Position numbers and translations under genes: made by a program. Below, in pieces: positions 34,516-46,444 of a stretch of 64,000 bases of DNA. Where the stretch lies: assembly GCA_030789695.1 (NCBI GenBank), contig CM061141.1, forward strand, positions 170,328,807-170,392,806, written 5' to 3'. How positions within the stretch are numbered: the first letter of the stretch is position 1; every line of letters starts with the position of its first letter. The stretch comes from Scilla litardierei (Eukaryota; Streptophyta; Magnoliopsida; Asparagales; Asparagaceae). Under the pieces are notes generated by a model. It had not been told where the DNA came from, searched no databases, and saw only the letters and a list, made by a program, of their open reading frames with translations.

Positions 34516-35255
34516 TGTTAAGGCCAAAATTGACCAAAGACAGTTGTCAAGCTGATGTAGACTCGAGCTACTGAGTCAGAGCCTTGTCAGCGGTCGGAGT
34601 AGGACACTCGGTTGGAAGAACCAGGGTCGAGTGATGGTAGTTGAAGATGATGCGACATTCGATCGACCTTCGAGCGGTAGTTGCGTCGATCGTTTGAGGC
34701 TGGGAAGCTCAATGTCGACCTTCAATATTGGATGATGACCGTCGATCTGCACCACATTGACTCGTTAGGGGGGGTCGGATCTAGGTTCCGACCCAAATCT
34801 CCTCCGATGCTTAAGTAAGTATGGAACTTAAAGGAGTGAGAGAGCTTGGTGCAGCTGAGATCGACCCACGAGGTTCATCTCAGGACTGGCGGTGCAAGAT
34901 CGAATGTATAAGAAGTATAAGCTGAGAAAGGAGAGTTCTATGTCTTAGACCTCGTACCTTGGAAAAGGGACCCTTTCCCCTATTTATAGACGTTCAGGGT
35001 CCCTTTGGTGACGTTGGGGTGATAACGGCCACCCCTAATAGAGCCACTATCTTCCCCTATTAATAGGAATAAATGTTGTGCATGTCTCCGAGATTCACGA
35101 CCCCGCCTTTAATCACACGTTCGAGTGAAGTGGACTCAATGATCGACTGACTATTAGGCTTTGACTGAGTCCGTATCAGGCTTCTGAGGTGGGCCTTGCG
35201 GGCCATAATCATTTGTCGACCGAATTATCTCGAATGCCGGCCCAATGACTTAACA
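34516..35255 (-). repeat. gypsy-2 3' LTR
   Basis: Ends are exact inverted repeats, TGTTAAG at the left and CTTAACA at the right. A minus-strand TATA box TATAAATA lies at 34981-34988. Just outside, at 35256-35265, the minus strand reads GCCCCCAT in complement, that is ATGGGGGCCAT next to TGTTAAG: a good polypurine tract. That fixes the orientation. Confidence 0.82.
34981..34988 (-). promoter_or_regulatory. TATA box of the gypsy-2 LTR
   Basis: TATAAATA on the minus strand within CGTCTATAAATAGGGG, at a position comparable to the TATA box of the gypsy-1 LTRs. Confidence 0.65.
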
Positions 35256-35749
35256 ATGGCCCCCATCGCACGACCTTGAAGGATCCATCCGCTGAAGTCA
35301 AGCGACATTACATCGCATTAATGGGGCTTGGTAGTCGAGAAAATAACACTTGAGTTCTAGGCGCCCAAACGTCCGCCTCGTTGATTCAGATGATTTGTCG
35401 ATTCGAAATCCAATACATTCTGGGCTCTTGGATCTTTGACACGTGTTCCATCATACAGTTGTTGCCTCACCCATATATGACGGTTCCAGCAATAGAGTGC
35501 GGAGGTATCGTCTTCATTCTTTTGATTCAAATTTTTCTTCTCTCGAAAGCAATGACTTTGTCCTCCATATCGGCCTCTAAAAGGAACTTGGTCACAGCCA
35601 TGCAGAAGAATCGGGAAGGGATCATGGAGCCGGGATTGCTAAAGTCAAGGTCGGTCAGATCGTCGAACTTTAGAGGAGTTACGTTCGACTCGACTACCTA
35701 ATTAGGCCGCCTAGGTGGGACACAAGGGTTCATCGTCCTGGTGATCGGT

Positions 35750-36243
35750 AAGCTGGGGTTTACATCAAAGCCTTCAAGCGAGGACTCCGATTTCCCATGC
35801 ACCCTTTCATGCGGTATTTACAGTGTCTCCTAAACATTTCACTCCGCCAGTTGATGACGAACGCCATTGGCATGATGATGGGCTTCATAGTTCTGTGCGT
35901 GACGAAGGGGATTGAACCATCTCTGGGCCTGTTCAATCATTTTTTCTCGATCCCTCCCCTCAAGACCCCGGGGTGGTATACGATAATGGTCCGTCGAGGC
36001 AGAAAGTTTCTGGAAGACCCTCCCTCCTCCAATCTCAAGTGAAAGAACGAGTTTATGTTTGTGGTTTTCCAAGGGGAGGCTAGCTTTTGCACTGGTTGGG
36101 GTGCCCCTGATTTGGGACTTGCCAGGGATAAGCCGTTGACGCTTGGGGAGAAGAAAACCGCTGATATTCTGATGGGCCTGCCAGAGGATATGAGGTCGAT
36201 CAAGTGGCTGTGGTTTGACGACGTGCTGTGTCGGACTGTGTGA
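35750..36243 (+). pseudogene. Antisense ORF, putative gypsy-type transposon domain (Transposase_28 family), broken
   Basis: Read on the plus strand, opposite to the element. The frame shows GVYIKAFKRGLRFPMHPFMR, then MMGFIVLCVTKGIEPSLGLF, GWYTIMVRRGRKF and, after a TGA at 36040-36042, KNEFMFVVFQG. This is the pattern I know from the plant family PF04195 (putative gypsy-type transposon), which is the antisense ORF product of Tat/Retand elements. The TGA falls where family members have W, so a single G-to-A change could explain it. The possible N-terminal part lies near 35551 (MTLSSISASKR). The function of these proteins is unknown. Confidence 0.72.
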
Positions 36244-38020
36244 ACGCAAGGTTGGTTCGATCGTGCATGCCAACTGTTTGACCTTCTTCTTTCGACCTAA
36301 CTTGTTTTTTGCTTTCGTAGGCATGGAAAGTGTGGACTACCAGGTGGATCCTGCATTGAGGGAAGCAGCGAGGCTTCCATCAAATAGGCAGAGGCGAGCA
36401 TGTGTCTCCCCGGGTGTCGACCGTGGAGAAATTGATAGCCCAACCGTCTGGGGATCGACCTATGGTTGTTGAGGGGGTTGCTCAGGTGGCCCGCCCTCAG
36501 TAGAAGTAGAAGAAAGGGTCCACCTTCGAATTTGAAGTAGTTGCACTGGAGGGGGACCAAGAGGAGGCAGAAGATTGTTCTCAGCAACTCGGGACTGTCT
36601 AGGTTAAATGTAGCTACAGAGCAGGTCTCCTGGCCTGGGAATGACACTCTTCACGAGGGAGACTCAGGGAGGACTCAGGTTCCATCGGAGCTTCTTGTGC
36701 ACCAGGACTCCTGGCCTTGGAGGGGTCTGTTCCATCCGGTAGGGCAGTCTGAAGACATCCCTGATGAGTATAGGCCAATTTTGCTGGAGGGCCGATCTCC
36801 TCAAGCCCCATTCGACTGATCCGAGGAGGAGCTTGTTCAGGCGGGATTTCCATTGAGGCGCGAAGATTCCGCTCTTCTTGACTGCGGGACCGCCTCCCGC
36901 ATCGCTGAGAATGCGACCCTTCCACAGGACATGGCTGTCGTAGAGAGGGTCGATTACGAGCGGCTCGTGTCGATAGCTATTCATGCCACCCTCCATGTAA
37001 TTATTGCTCTAGCCTCTATCGATGCTGCTATCAGCGTGTATGCTGACCATGTAGCATTGTGTGCAGGCTCTTGTGGCTACTTTGGTGCCGCGTCGTCGTG
37101 CTCTGGAGGTGGCCAATCATGGGGTCACCCTGTAGGCCGTTAGGTCGGCCGTGGAGAGGTCTCAAGTTGAGCTGATTAGACTCAGCCTATCTGCGAGACG
37201 AGATTGAATCACCTCCAGAACTCGAGGAGGAGTTACACGAATCTTGTAGGAGGGAGGCTGAGCAAACTGGCTTCAGGAAGCGAGCAGAGGACACTCTGCT
37301 GGAGGAGAAGGTCGAAGCCGAGGTCATAGCGGAGAGGGCGATTCAGGAGTTTAAAGACACATTTCCTGATTTTGACGACCTATACAAAGAAGGCTACGAT
37401 GTCGGCTGGAGATGAAGAGTTGATTCCCCGACCTCTCCGTTGAGATCGACAAGATCCTGGTGATACTTCAGACTTTGGCAAGGATGAGTCGAGCCAATGC
37501 GATGATGAGTCAAGCCAAGGCATGGAGGAGGCTGCTCCCATGGACGAGGCTGTTTCTATGGAGGGAGATGAAGCAAGAGCAGACGCTGCAGTGGGGCCCA
37601 GAGTCTATGGTCGTGCTGGATGGAGATCAAGGACCTCATCGGCCGCTGTAAGGTCTTGGCGCTCTTGTTTTTGCCTGATTTTAGAAATTTTTGAATGTGT
37701 AGGGGGTGATGTAAACGAAAACAATTTATGCAATAGAGAGTGACATGAGAATTGGTTTGTATATCCTTTTTTGTCATTGCATCTCTTTGATTGTTGTCAC
37801 TTACATTCTATGGTGGTCGTAATGCCTGATGTCCCCTTTTTGATGGGTTAGGCACTGCTTCAGGATGATCGAGGATAAACCATCGAACCATGCTTAGAAG
37901 TTGACCACTACGCTCCATAGCGAGGGTGAGATTTACTCGACTCACGATTGACGGAGCAGGAGTCATTTTATGTCGAAGAGGTGGGTCCAGGTTTTGCAGC
38001 TGATGACGTCTTGGGGGGCT
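36244..38020 (+). pseudogene. Degenerate C-terminal part of the antisense ORF and spacer
   Basis: Short open pieces in different frames (for example 36853-37143 and 37460-37651) are separated by stops. Their composition (E, R and A rich, as in ERSQVELIRLSLSARRD near 37150) resembles the coiled-coil tail typical of this antisense product. No domain is intact. From about 37700 the sequence looks non-coding. Confidence 0.45.
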
Positions 38021-38617
38021 GTTCAGTGGCAAAGGGATGGGCTCTTCGACTTACGACTGATGCTCGTTTAGGAGAGTCGTTCAGTGGCGAAGGGGAGGCC
38101 CTTTTGACTTACGACTGACGCTCGCTTAGGAGAGTCGTTCAGTGGTGAAGGGGTGGTCCTTTCGACTTACGGCTGACGCTCGCTTAGGAGAGTCGTTCAG
38201 TGGCGAAGGGGTGGTCCCTTCCACTTAAGGCTGATGCTCGATTAGGAGAGTCGATCCGTGGCGAAGGGGTGGTCCCTTCGACTTACGGCTGACACTCAAT
38301 TAGGAGAGTCGTTCAGCGGCGTAGGGGTGGCCCCTTCGACTTACGGCTGACGCTCTCTTAGGAGAGTCTTTCAATGGGGAAGGGGTGGCCCCTTGGACTT
38401 ACGGCTGACGCTCGTTTAAGAGAGTCGTTCAGTGGTGAAGGGGTGGTCCCTTCAACTTACGACCAGTGCTCGCTTAGGAGAGTCATTTAGTAGGAGAGTC
38501 GTTCAGTGGGGAATGGGTGGCCTCTTCGACTTTCGACTGACGCTCGCTTAGGAGAGTCGTTCAGTGGCGAAGGGATGGTCCCTTCGACTTACGGCTGGCG
38601 CTTGCTTAGGAGAGTCG
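38021..38617. repeat. 58-bp minisatellite, about 10 copies, inside gypsy-2
   Basis: GTTCAGTGG marks the unit start at 38021, 38079, 38137 and 38195, which is exactly 58 bp. Each unit contains CCCTTCGACTTACGGCTGAC and GCTCGCTTAGGAGAGTC. One unit near 38490 is shortened (GAGAGTCATTTAGTAGGAGAG). It lies beyond the antisense ORF, the same structural position as the 81-bp array in gypsy-1. Confidence 0.93.
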
Positions 38618-38640
38618 TTGTAACGATCAGTGTTTGTAGT

Positions 38641-39500
38641 TACTATGGAGTCCAGTGTTATCATGTTATGCCTATTATTATTATTAATTTGTTACGATAA
38701 TATGATTTTTATTCTTATGTTAAGTTAGCTAACAATAAATCTATTATAATTTTCTTTTAAATTCAAACTTTCAAAATCCAAATGTTTAAATTTTTATTTC
38801 AAATTTTAAACTTTCAAATAAATTTCTAATTTAATTGTAATAAAACCTATAGCTAAATGGGAAGTTTCCCTATCACTAAATCCCTTTATTTTCTCCTTAA
38901 TAATTATTATAATTCAAACTTTCCTTAATATCCTTAACAATTAATCTCCTAATAAAGTTTTTAAAACAAATTAAAATCTATTCTTTTGGCAAGTAATTGA
39001 ATCCCATTAATCTCCCCCTGATTATTATGAAATCGAATCAAATCTTCCCATCATTTACTCCATGATTCTTGTACCAATTTAAATCTCCTCTCATATGGAT
39101 CTAGGAGACTTTTACCTATCTTAATGAGAATGAATCACTAATATTATTTGCAATTATATCCTTGTTCTTTCCTTTCATTCCTTTAGCAATTAGCACCTAC
39201 CAAATAGATTAAAATGAGAATAAAACCTTAACCCCTCACTTCACAACTGCTAACAAACCTTTAGCCCCTCTCTTACCAAACCCATCAAATCCTACGACAA
39301 CTCCATCTTCCTAAGCTCCAGGCCTCCGACCTTACAGCCATCAACCCCGACCTCCTTCAACAGATATTTGCCATCTTCCTAAGTGTCTTGGTCTGGCTAA
39401 CCAAGACCAGTTAGCCAGGTGTATGTAACAGGATTCTATGAGCCATGAATTTATATTTGCCTAGGTCTTTCATTTTATTTTTAATAGTCAGTCTTGAACA
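38641..39500. other. AT-rich segment between the two truncated retroelements
   Basis: No gene, satellite or retroelement domain recognised. It contains A/T-rich runs and a few TAATTATTATAATTC-like stretches, and turns more CT-rich at 39230-39420. It may be part of another decayed element. Confidence 0.4.
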
Positions 39501-40279
39501 GATGTTTCAGTTTTCTCTTCAGGAGATCCGATGAGATTTGGAGAAATTAAAAAAGGACCATTGTCATCGAAAGTACACCTATGTGAGTATACTTAATGGA
39601 TGTACAAAAAGAACCCTTCCGATCGATGGAGGAGGGGGAGGATATAACTGTTCCTAATGTCCCTTATCTAAGTGCAATCAGGCACTCCTGGCTAACTGCA
39701 CGCTTCTCGATATAGCAGTTGCAGTAAACTCATTAGCCAGAGATAGTTGGCACCTAAAAGGGCCATTAGACCGGAGTTAAGCCTTCTGCGCTTCCTCCAA
39801 GGGTCGAAAGATTTGGACTTACAATATATAGTAGCATCCTCCAATGTTTATGCAAATGCAGGTTACAAGTCCAGCCCATATACTGAGAAATCACAGAACG
39901 GGTACCCATAATGGGATGGCCATCTACTGCAGATCTGCAAAGCAACTTATGAAGGCAACATCATCCTATCATTACGAGATCCTCACCATTCCAGAATAAC
40001 ACCAATGGTGTATTTGAGGATGCCTGGTGGTACATCACATCCCAGTGATGACTGGGATAGAGGCTGGTATTGTGGAGCTGACCACATAGTCTGAAGACCA
40101 CATCAGAGGCGACGAAACTTAGCACAACTCTCCAGAGTTTCTGGATTCAGCAGTTGCTTAATGGTGATAATGTTTGTAATCTGTGTATATTTCTGGAATG
40201 TTGTAAATAGGAGTGATGAGATAAGCCTAAGAGATCTGAAAGTCTAAGAGCTTTTATAGATCATGGGGAGTTGAGGGAA

Positions 40280-40560
40280 TTTGTACTCTTTTCCCTTAGC
40301 TATGGTTTTTCCCACTGGGTTTTCCATAACCAAAGGTTTTAACGAGGCAAATCACATCAACTCTGGATCCTGAAGTATCCACCCCTCTGTGACGCTCAGA
40401 ATCGATAAGTATTCATGAGCAGAGTCACTTGTACAAATCAGGGGGAGTTAAAGAGGGTTTGAACTCTTTTTCCTTAACGATGGTTTCTCCCACAGGGTTT
40501 GCCATAGCTAAAGGTTTTAACGAGGCAAGCCTCCCCAACTCAAGATCCTGAAGTATCCAC
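40280..40560 (+). repeat. Duplicated copia pre-PPT block in copia-2
   Basis: Two copies of the block with GGTTTTAACGAGGCAA at about 40335 and 40515, each followed by GATCCTGAAGTATCCACC. Same arrangement as in copia-1 at 5300-5560. Confidence 0.75.
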
Positions 40561-40640
40561 CCCATGTGAGACTCATATTATGCTTAGAATCCCGAAGTAT
40601 TCTTGAGCAGAGTCTACACCTATGGCTGGATAAGGGGGAG

Positions 40641-40785
40641 AGTTATGAATGGAAATACCAGAGTCGGTTAGGATTGCGGGTATCTTAGAGATACACCCAT
40701 ATCTATGTATCATATCTTTCTACTCTCCTATTCTGCCTATAAATAAAGGGCTGGGGGTTCCTCCCCCAGCAGTTGATTCATAACA
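40641..40785 (+). repeat. copia-2 3' LTR, about 145 bp
   Basis: A polypurine tract AAGGGGGAG (40632-40640) precedes AGTTATGAATGG, and the LTR ends ATTCATAACA. The ends are inverted repeats if the first base was T (TGTTATGAAT). The TATA box CTATAAATAA lies near 40735. The LTR is unusually short. Confidence 0.72.
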
Positions 40786-43700
40786 TTTATCAAATAATAT
40801 TTTATAGCTTAATTTTGTCTTCTCTTATTTTCCAGGGAAGATTGCGATCTCCCGGTTCCAACGGATATTTTTGCGTATTTTTTGAAGCTCGGTGCTATTT
40901 TCTACATATTATGGATGATATAGAACTTTTTATTATATAATATGATTTTTTTATACACTACTATTGTATTCTCTTATTTTTTTCAGTTGAAGATGGCGGA
41001 TTCCCAAATGCAATGGACATTTTTCAGATTTTTCTTAGATTGAGACTATTTTTCTATATTTTCTGGAAGATATGTATCTTTTTATGAAATGATATGATTT
41101 TTGGCCTAATTTTGTCTTCTCTTTTTAAATTTGAAGATGGCGATCTCCAGGTTCCAATGGGCATTTGTGTGGATTTTTTTGAACTTCGGGCAATTTTCTA
41201 TATTTTTCTATAATATGAATCTTGATGTTAAATGATAAGATTTTTATAACCTAATTTTGTAATCTCTTATTTTTTAGTTGAAGATGTCGATCTCCCAGTT
41301 CCAAGGGACATTATTGCGGATTTTCTGACCGCGTGGCTATATTCAGCATTTTCGAGAAGTAATATCTTGTTATTAAATGATATGATTTTTTGGCCTAATT
41401 TTGTCTTCTTTTAATTTTTTAGTTGAAGATAGCGATCTCCCGTTTCGAATGGACATTTTACGTATTATTCTGAGCTCTAGACTATTTTCCAAATTTTCTG
41501 GAAGATATGGATCATTTTATTAAATGAAATGATTTTTGGCCTAATTTTGTCGTGTCTTATTTTTCAGTTGAAGATGGCGATCTCCATGTTCTAACGGATA
41601 TTTTTGCGGATTTTTATAAGCTCCGTGCTATTTTCTATATGTTTATAAATGATATGATTTTTAAAACCAACGTTTGTCTTCTCTTATTTTTTTCAGTCGA
41701 AGATGGCGATCTTCCGGTTCCACTTGACATTTTTGCGGATTTTTCTGACCTTGGGTCTATTTTTCTACATTTTTTGAAAGAAATGAATCTTTAATGAAAA
41801 GATATGATTTTTTGGCCTTATGTTTTCATCTCTATTTTTCAGATGAAGTTGACGATCTCCTGGTTCCAACGAACATTTTTGAAAATTTTTCTGAGCTCAG
41901 GAATATTTTCTACTTTTTCTGTAAGATATGAATCTTTATATTAAATGATATGATTTTTATAGCCTAATTTTGTCTTCTCTTTTTTTAGTTGAAGATGGCG
42001 ATCTCCCAGTTCCAACGGAAACTTTTGCAGATTTTCCGAGCTCGGTGCTATTTTCTGCGTTTTATGGAAGATATAGAAATTTCTATTAAATGATATATTT
42101 TTATAGCCTACGTTTGTCTTCTCTTATTTTTTTCATTTGAAGATGGTGATCTCTCGGTTCTAACAGAAATTTTGCGGGTTTTTCTGAGCTCCAGACTATT
42201 TTCTACATATTCTAGAAGATATGGATCTTTATATTAAATGATAAGATATTTATGGTCTAATTTAGTCTTCTCTTATTTTTAAGTTGAAGATGGCGAACTC
42301 CCGGTTCCAACGGAAATTTTCACGGATTTTTTCTGAGCTCCATGATATTTACTACATATTCTAGAATATATGGATCTTTATTTTAAATGATATGATTTTT
42401 ATGGTCTAATTTTATCTTCTCTTATTTTTTTCAGTTGAAGATGGCGATCTCCGGTTCCAACGGACATTTTTGAGTATTATTCTGTCTTCGAGGCTATTTT
42501 ATAAATTTTCTTGAATATGTGTTCTTTTTATTAAATGAAATGATTTTTGCCTAATTTTGTCTTCTCTTATTTTTCAGTTGAAGAAGGCAATCTCCCAGTT
42601 TCAACGGATATTTTTGCGGATTTTTATGAGTTCGGCGCTAATTTTTATATTTCATAAAAGATAACGATTTTTATTAAATGATATGATTTTTATAGCCTAC
42701 ATTTGTCTTCCCTTATTTTTTCAGTTGAAGTTGGCGATCTACCAGTTCCAACAGACATTTTGAGGATTTTTTCTTAGCTTAGAACTATTTTTCTACCTTT
42801 TCTAGAAGATATAGATATTTTTATTAAATGATATGATTTTTTGGCCCAATTTTGTCTTCTATTTTTTAAATTGACGTGGCGATCCCTCGGTTTAAATTTA
42901 CATTTCTGTAGATTATTTTGAGCTCCGGGCTATTTTCTACATTATCGATAAGAAAGGATATTTATATTAAATGATATGATTTTTATAACATAATTTTCAG
43001 CTGAAGATAGCGATTTTTCGGTTCCAAAGGACAATTTTTTGGATTTTTTCTGAGCTCGGGGTTATTTTTCTATATTTTTGGAAAGTTATGGATCTTTTTA
43101 TTAAATGATATGATTTGTTGGCGAAATTTTGTCTTCTCTTATTTTTCAGCTGAAGATGGCGATCTCCCAGTTCCAACAGTCATTTTTGCGGATTATTCTG
43201 ACCTTGTGGCTATTTTCTAAATTTTCTGGAAGATATAGATCATTTTATTAAATGATTTGATATTTGGCCTAATTTTGTCATGTCTTAATTTTCAGTTGAT
43301 GATGGCGATCTCCCGATTCCAACTGATATTTTTCCCGATTTTTCTGAGATAGGTTCTATTTTCTACATTTTATGGAAGATATGTATCTTTTTATTAAATA
43401 TGCTATTTTTATAGCCTACATTTTTCTTCTCGTATTTTTGCAAGTGAAGATGGCGATTTACCGGTTCCAACGGACATTTTTACGGACCTTTCATTGCGTG
43501 AGACTATTTTTCTACATTTTCTATAAGATATATTTTTTATATTAAATGGTATGATTTTTTGGCCTAATTTTGTCTACTCGTTTTTTCAGTTGAAGATGGC
43601 GATCTCCCGGTTCTAACGTACATTTTTACGGATTTTTCAGAGCTCCATGCTATTTTCTATATTTTATGAAAGATAAGAATCTTTTTATTAAAGGATATGA

Positions 43701-45944
43701 TTTTTAGCCTAATTTTTTCTTCTCTTTTTTAGTTGAAAATGGCGATTTCCAGGTTCCAACAGATGGCTTTGCGGATTTTTCTGAGTTTCAAACTATTTTC
43801 TACATTTTATGGAACATATGGCTCTTTTTATTAAATGATATTATTTTTATAGCCTAAATTTGTCTTGTCTTATTTTTCAGTTGAAAATGGCAATCTCCCG
43901 GACAATTTTTGCGGATTATTCTGAGCTGGGGGCTATTTTCTTTATTTTATGGAAGATATGTATCTTTTTATTAAATGATATGATATATATATCTTAAGTT
44001 TTTCTTCTCTTATTTTTAAGTTGAAGATGGCGTTCTCATGTTTCCAACGAATATTTTTGCGGATTTTTCTAGCTCGGGGCAATTTTATACAATAAATTGA
44101 GGATATTGATCTTTTAGCCAATGATGATTTTTATAGTCTAAGTTTGTCTTCTCTTATTTTTTTAGTTGAAGATGGCAATCTCCTGGTTCCAACGGACATT
44201 TTTACTGATTTTCCTGACCACGAACCTATTTTCTATATTTTTTCGAAGATATGGATCTTTTTATTAAATAATATCATTTTGGCCCTAATTTTATCTTCTC
44301 TTATTTTTTTCGTTAAATATGGCGATCTCCCGGTTTCAACGGACCTTTTTACGAACTTTTCTTTGCTCCGGGCAATTTTCAACATTTTCTATAAGACATG
44401 GATCTTTATATTAAATGATGTAATTTTTATAGCCTAATTTTGTCTTCTCTTATTTTTCAAATGAAGATGTCGATCTTTCAGTTCCAATGGAAATTTTTGG
44501 GGATTTTTCTGAGAACAGTGCTATTTTAAATGTTTTCTAAAAGATATGGATCATTTTATTAAATGATATGATTTTTTGGACTTATCTTGTCTTCTCTTAT
44601 TTTTTTGTTTAAGAAGGTGATCTCCCGGTTCCAATGGATATTTTTGCGAAATTTTCTTAGCTCGTGACTATTTTCTATAGTTTATTGAAAAATGTATCTT
44701 TTTATTAAATGATATGATTTTTATCGCCTATTTTTGTCTTCTCTTATTTTTTAATTGAAAATGTTGATGTCCTGTTCCAACAGAAATTTTTGCGGATTTT
44801 TCTGAACTCTGGGCAATTTACTAAGTTTTCTGTAAGATATTAATCTTTATATTGAATAATATGATTTTATGGCCTAATTTTGTATTCTCTTATTTTTCCG
44901 TTGAAGATGGCAAACTCCCTGTTCCAACAGATATTTTTGCAGCTCTTTCTGAGCTAGGGCTATTTTCTACATTTTCTGTAAGATATGAATTTTTATATTA
45001 AATAATATGATTTTTATAGCCTAATTTTGTCTTCTCTTATTTTTCAGTTGACGATGGTTATCTCCCGATTCCAATGGACATTTTTGCGTATTTTGCTGAG
45101 CTCGGGTCTATCTTTCTAAATTTTTTGGAAGATACTGATCTTTTATTAAATGATAAGGTTTTTTGGCCCAATTCTGCAGTCTTATATTTTTCCGTTGTAG
45201 ATGGCTATCTTTCGGTTCCAATGAACATTTTTGATTATTTTTCTGAGCCAGGGCTTATTTTCTACATTTTCTGGAAGATATAGACCTTTTTATTAAATGA
45301 TATGATTTTTGGCCTAATTTTGGCTTCTCGTATTTTTTCGTTGAAGATGGCGATCTCCCATTTCCAACGGACCTTTTTGCGAATTTTTCTGAGCTTCAGG
45401 GTAATTTTCGACATTTTCTGTAAGATATGGATCTTTATATTAAATGATATAATTTTTATAGTCTAATTTTGTCTTCTCTTATATTTCATTTGAGGATAGC
45501 GATCTCTCGATTCCAATCAAAATTTTAGTAGATTTTTCTGAGATCCGAGCTATTTTCTACGGTTTTTAAAAGATAGAGATCATTTTATTAAATTATATGA
45601 TTATTGGCCTAATTTTGTCTTCTCTTATTTTTCTGTTAAAGATGGTGATCTTCCAGTTCCAACAGACATTTTTGTGGATGTTTCTTCGTTCGGGTCTATT
45701 TTCAACATTTTACTGAAGATTAAGATCTTTTTATTAAATGATATGATTTTTGTGGCATAATCGTGTCTTCTCATATTTTTCAGTTGAAAATGGCGATCTT
45801 CCGGTTCCAACGGACATTTTTGCAGTTTGTTGAGCTCGGAGCTATTTTCTACATTTTATGAAAGAAAAGGATTTTTTCATTAAATGAAATGATTTTTATA
45901 GCATAAGTTTTTCTTCTCTTATTTTTTAGTTGAAGATCGCAATC
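40786..45944 (+). repeat. Satellite array 2, same monomer, plus orientation (about 5.2 kb)
   Basis: Same monomer family as array 1 (TTGAAGATGGCGATCTCC, TTCCAACGGACATTTTTG, TTTTTATTAAATGATATGA). The higher-order markers of array 1 (TTGAATATTGCGATCTA variant, inverted blocks) were not seen here, so this portion may be a different domain of the array. It ends in the N gap in the middle of a monomer at TTGAAGATCGCAATC. Confidence 0.93.
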
Positions 45945-46444
45945 NNNNNNNNNNNNNNNNNNNNNNNNNNNNNNNNNNNNNNNNNNNNNNNNNNNNNNNN
46001 NNNNNNNNNNNNNNNNNNNNNNNNNNNNNNNNNNNNNNNNNNNNNNNNNNNNNNNNNNNNNNNNNNNNNNNNNNNNNNNNNNNNNNNNNNNNNNNNNNNN
46101 NNNNNNNNNNNNNNNNNNNNNNNNNNNNNNNNNNNNNNNNNNNNNNNNNNNNNNNNNNNNNNNNNNNNNNNNNNNNNNNNNNNNNNNNNNNNNNNNNNNN
46201 NNNNNNNNNNNNNNNNNNNNNNNNNNNNNNNNNNNNNNNNNNNNNNNNNNNNNNNNNNNNNNNNNNNNNNNNNNNNNNNNNNNNNNNNNNNNNNNNNNNN
46301 NNNNNNNNNNNNNNNNNNNNNNNNNNNNNNNNNNNNNNNNNNNNNNNNNNNNNNNNNNNNNNNNNNNNNNNNNNNNNNNNNNNNNNNNNNNNNNNNNNNN
46401 NNNNNNNNNNNNNNNNNNNNNNNNNNNNNNNNNNNNNNNNNNNN
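45945..46444. other. Assembly gap, 500 N
   Basis: Exactly 500 undetermined bases, which looks like a fixed placeholder and not a measured length. The satellite changes orientation across it. Confidence 0.98.

Larger units (their letters stand above)
34516..38640 (-). mobile_element. Truncated Ty3/gypsy element, 3' end only (gypsy-2)
   Basis: The fragment contains the 3' LTR (34516-35255), a purine tract, an antisense ORF on the plus strand and a 58-bp minisatellite, in the order expected at the 3' end of a Tat-like element on the minus strand. Pol, gag and the 5' LTR are missing: after the minisatellite the sequence changes to unrelated AT-rich DNA. It interrupts the satellite. Its LTR shares the CTCCGATGC-TAAGT block with gypsy-1 but is otherwise a different family. 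Confidence 0.8.
39500..40785 (+). mobile_element. Truncated Ty1/copia element, 3' end only (copia-2)
   Basis: The segment at 39640-39830 follows the copia-1 sequence at 4600-4790 (CCTTATCTAAGTGCAAT against CCTACCTAAGTGCAAT, then GATATAGC and CTTCTGCG-CTCCAAGGGTC), so it is the end of RT and RNase H, with many indels. The doubled pre-PPT block at 40280-40560 and a short LTR follow. No 5' part is present. Its end is adjacent to resumed satellite. Confidence 0.8.

Noticed and set aside
38021..38617. CRISPR-like regular repeats
   Set aside because: Contiguous tandem units without spacers, inside a plant retrotransposon; a minisatellite.
18315..45944. Recurrent 60-106-residue open frames with MAISRFQRTFLRIFL-like text
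   Set aside because: They recur with the satellite monomer and are interrupted at each length change; not independent genes.
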